35,991 bases of DNA from Leptospira sp. (lineage in GTDB: Bacteria > Spirochaetota > Leptospiria > Leptospirales > Leptospiraceae). The position numbers and the translations under genes were made by a program. The stretch lies in the NCBI GenBank assembly GCA_009991425.1, contig JAACWH010000053.1, positions 1 through 35,991 of the forward strand, written 5' to 3'. Under the pieces are notes generated by a model. That model was not told the origin of the DNA. It saw nothing but the letters and a program-made list of their open reading frames with translations, and did no database searches. Shown here piece by piece: positions 35,016 to 35,991 of the stretch (position 1 is the stretch's first letter; each line of letters starts with the position of its first letter).

Positions 35016-35807
35016 TCAATACGGATTCCGCTTCCCTTTCAATTCCGGCAACTCATCTATCTGTTTTAAAATCTCCTCATAGCTTCCCCAACCTTTGCGT
35101 CCCATATAATAATCGGAAGTGCAGAGAGGCATATTCTTCTCTCCAGGATAGACTTCTAACACCTTCAATTGGATTGCAAAAATATTCCCAAATAAGGTAG
35201 TCGGTTTGAGCGGATGATAGGTCTGCATTGCATCGATGATCTTATCCTCTTCTTTGAGCTCTATATCATAGCTAATAATTTTTTTAAATTTACCAACAAT
35301 TTTGATATTCATCATATTATTGACAGCTGTATAAGGTGCATCGTAGTAGGTGAGCTTCATCTTTTTTATACGCGCATAACGGGTGTCAATCTTTCCATCA
35401 AACTCACAGTAATTCTTGAAATAAAAATCAAAATAGTCCTTTAAATCGGTGCTAGGTTTCTTATCTTTTTGAATAGAATTATTGTAAAATGCTGGAACAT
35501 AATCAGCCGACACATAAATTGCTGGTTGTTTTCCTTGCCAATTGCTCACAAACCATCGCCGACGATCACCCCATTTTTCAATAGATTCTAAACGATCTGG
35601 TTCTTTGAGTCTATTTTTAAAAGATTCACCATTTATATAATAATTTGTTATTTTTAACCAATCATCTTCTAATGATGTTATTAAATTTCCTTTCATGAAT
35701 CCACTATTGTGATACTCTATCTTTTGTTTAACTTTTTCTAGATCTTGTGTATCTGTTGCAAAGATTACGGTAACAGAAAAAATAAATAATAATATAGCTT
35801 TATTCAT
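35016..35807 (-). CDS. secreted protein resembling the NADase-type glycan-binding domain family
   Basis: This 263-residue protein has a signal peptide (MNKAILLFIFSVTVIFA). The second half (about 135-245) has KMKLTYYDAPYTAVNN, a beta-rich stretch, then FAIQLKVLEVYPGEKNMPLC. The pattern LxVLEVYPGxK...C closes a galactose-binding-like domain found in many secreted Leptospira proteins and called the NADase-type glycan-binding domain. The match is from memory and by eye. The N-terminal half is unassigned, with a WFVSNWQGKQPAIYVSADY segment. No enzymatic motif is seen. The start ATG directly abuts the preceding stop (TAAATG), with SD GGAG 9 nt upstream, so it is co-translated with the small frame upstream. 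Confidence 0.75.
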   Translation of the reverse strand: MNKAILLFIFSVTVIFATDTQDLEKVKQKIEYHNSGFMKGNLITSLEDDWLKITNYYINGESFKNRLKEPDRLESIEKWGDRRRWFVSNWQGKQPAIYVSADYVPAFYNNSIQKDKKPSTDLKDYFDFYFKNYCEFDGKIDTRYARIKKMKLTYYDAPYTAVNNMMNIKIVGKFKKIISYDIELKEEDKIIDAMQTYHPLKPTTLFGNIFAIQLKVLEVYPGEKNMPLCTSDYYMGRKGWGSYEEILKQIDELPELKGKRNPY

Positions 35808-35933
35808 TTATTTTTTCTCCAGGACGGTAGACCATCGGTTTCCAAGTTCGAAATCACCATAAGGATAACGAGTGAGTTCTTCTTTTTTATTGGAATCATT
35901 TACAATCCATTCTTTTGGTTTTCTTTGATTCAT
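35808..35933 (-). CDS. small reading frame at the window edge, possible gene remnant
   Basis: From ATG at 35933 (SD GAGAGG 8 nt upstream) a 41-residue frame runs to a stop touching the next ATG: NQRKPKEWIVNDSNKKEEL, TRYPYGDFELGNRWSTVLE. The same frame is open 17 codons further upstream (YKISNCEIREENP) until TAG at 35985-35987. The extended reading looks like the C-terminus of a larger carbohydrate-binding-like protein, with a P-x-x-W core. It may be the end of a broken or longer gene that lies beyond the window. Alternatively another frame, open from the edge to a TGA overlapping this ATG, may end an upstream gene. Uncertain. Confidence 0.4.
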   Translation of the reverse strand: MNQRKPKEWIVNDSNKKEELTRYPYGDFELGNRWSTVLEKK

Positions 35934-35991
35934 AGGATTTTCCTCTCTAATTTCACAATTGCTAATTTTATAATCCTTAACGCACTAGGTA

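Overview
The window is a block of spirochaete chromosome, most probably from Leptospira (family Leptospiraceae). The evidence is the spirochaete-style flagellar export operon (fliY-fliO-fliP-fliQ-fliR-flhB-flhA-flhF-flhG-orf-fliA-fapA-like), the AT-rich composition, frequent TTG start codons, many short-signal lipoproteins, a tRNA gene without an encoded CCA end, and several proteins that look Leptospira-restricted. This is judged from the sequence and from memory of the families; no database search was possible. Almost every gene is on the minus strand. The exceptions are glyA, a broken lipoprotein gene and one tRNA.

Region 1 (1-11238, minus) is a tightly packed flagellar operon. It encodes the switch protein FliY, the export gate FliO/P/Q/R, FlhB and FlhA, the FlhF/FlhG pair that sets flagellar site and number, an uncharacterised two-helix membrane protein, sigma-28 (FliA) and the start of a FapA-like protein. 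Several neighbours overlap by 1-13 nt, so translational coupling is likely. FlhB carries NPIH where the autocleavage motif is normally NPTH. Just upstream lie a DUF971 gene and the divergent glyA.

Region 2 (13036-17634) is the most disturbed part. A small Cys-rich lipoprotein gene is interrupted by an in-frame TAA. Three bases later comes an 88-bp degenerate copy of the 3' end of ilvD. Next are a very AT-rich EAL-domain gene and a palindrome-rich spacer, and then the intact ilvD, whose own 3' end is the other copy of the repeat. This layout resembles an insertion at the ilvD 3' end. A DsbD-like lipoprotein gene precedes ilvD.

Region 3 (17724-26635, minus) holds a solitary DNA methyltransferase, an RluA-type pseudouridine synthase, a PilZ-like protein, a fused ATP-grasp/FMN-dehydrogenase protein with a four-Cys cluster, mnmA, a two-lobed aspartic-protease lipoprotein that overlaps mnmA, a small Cys-containing protein and a GAF-GGDEF diguanylate cyclase. 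With the EAL gene, this makes three possible c-di-GMP genes within about 13 kb.

Region 4 (26752-34413) has an initiator tRNA, then a coupled three-gene surface operon (lamin-tail-like lipoprotein, outer-membrane beta-barrel, phospholipase-D-like lipoprotein) whose junctions are 4-nt overlaps. This is the best candidate for an undescribed system. A strong inverted-repeat terminator separates it from uvrC.

Region 5 (34414-35991) is a roughly 600-bp non-coding stretch with a GC-rich tract and three palindromes, followed by a secreted protein resembling the NADase-type glycan-binding family and a small abutting reading frame at the window edge.
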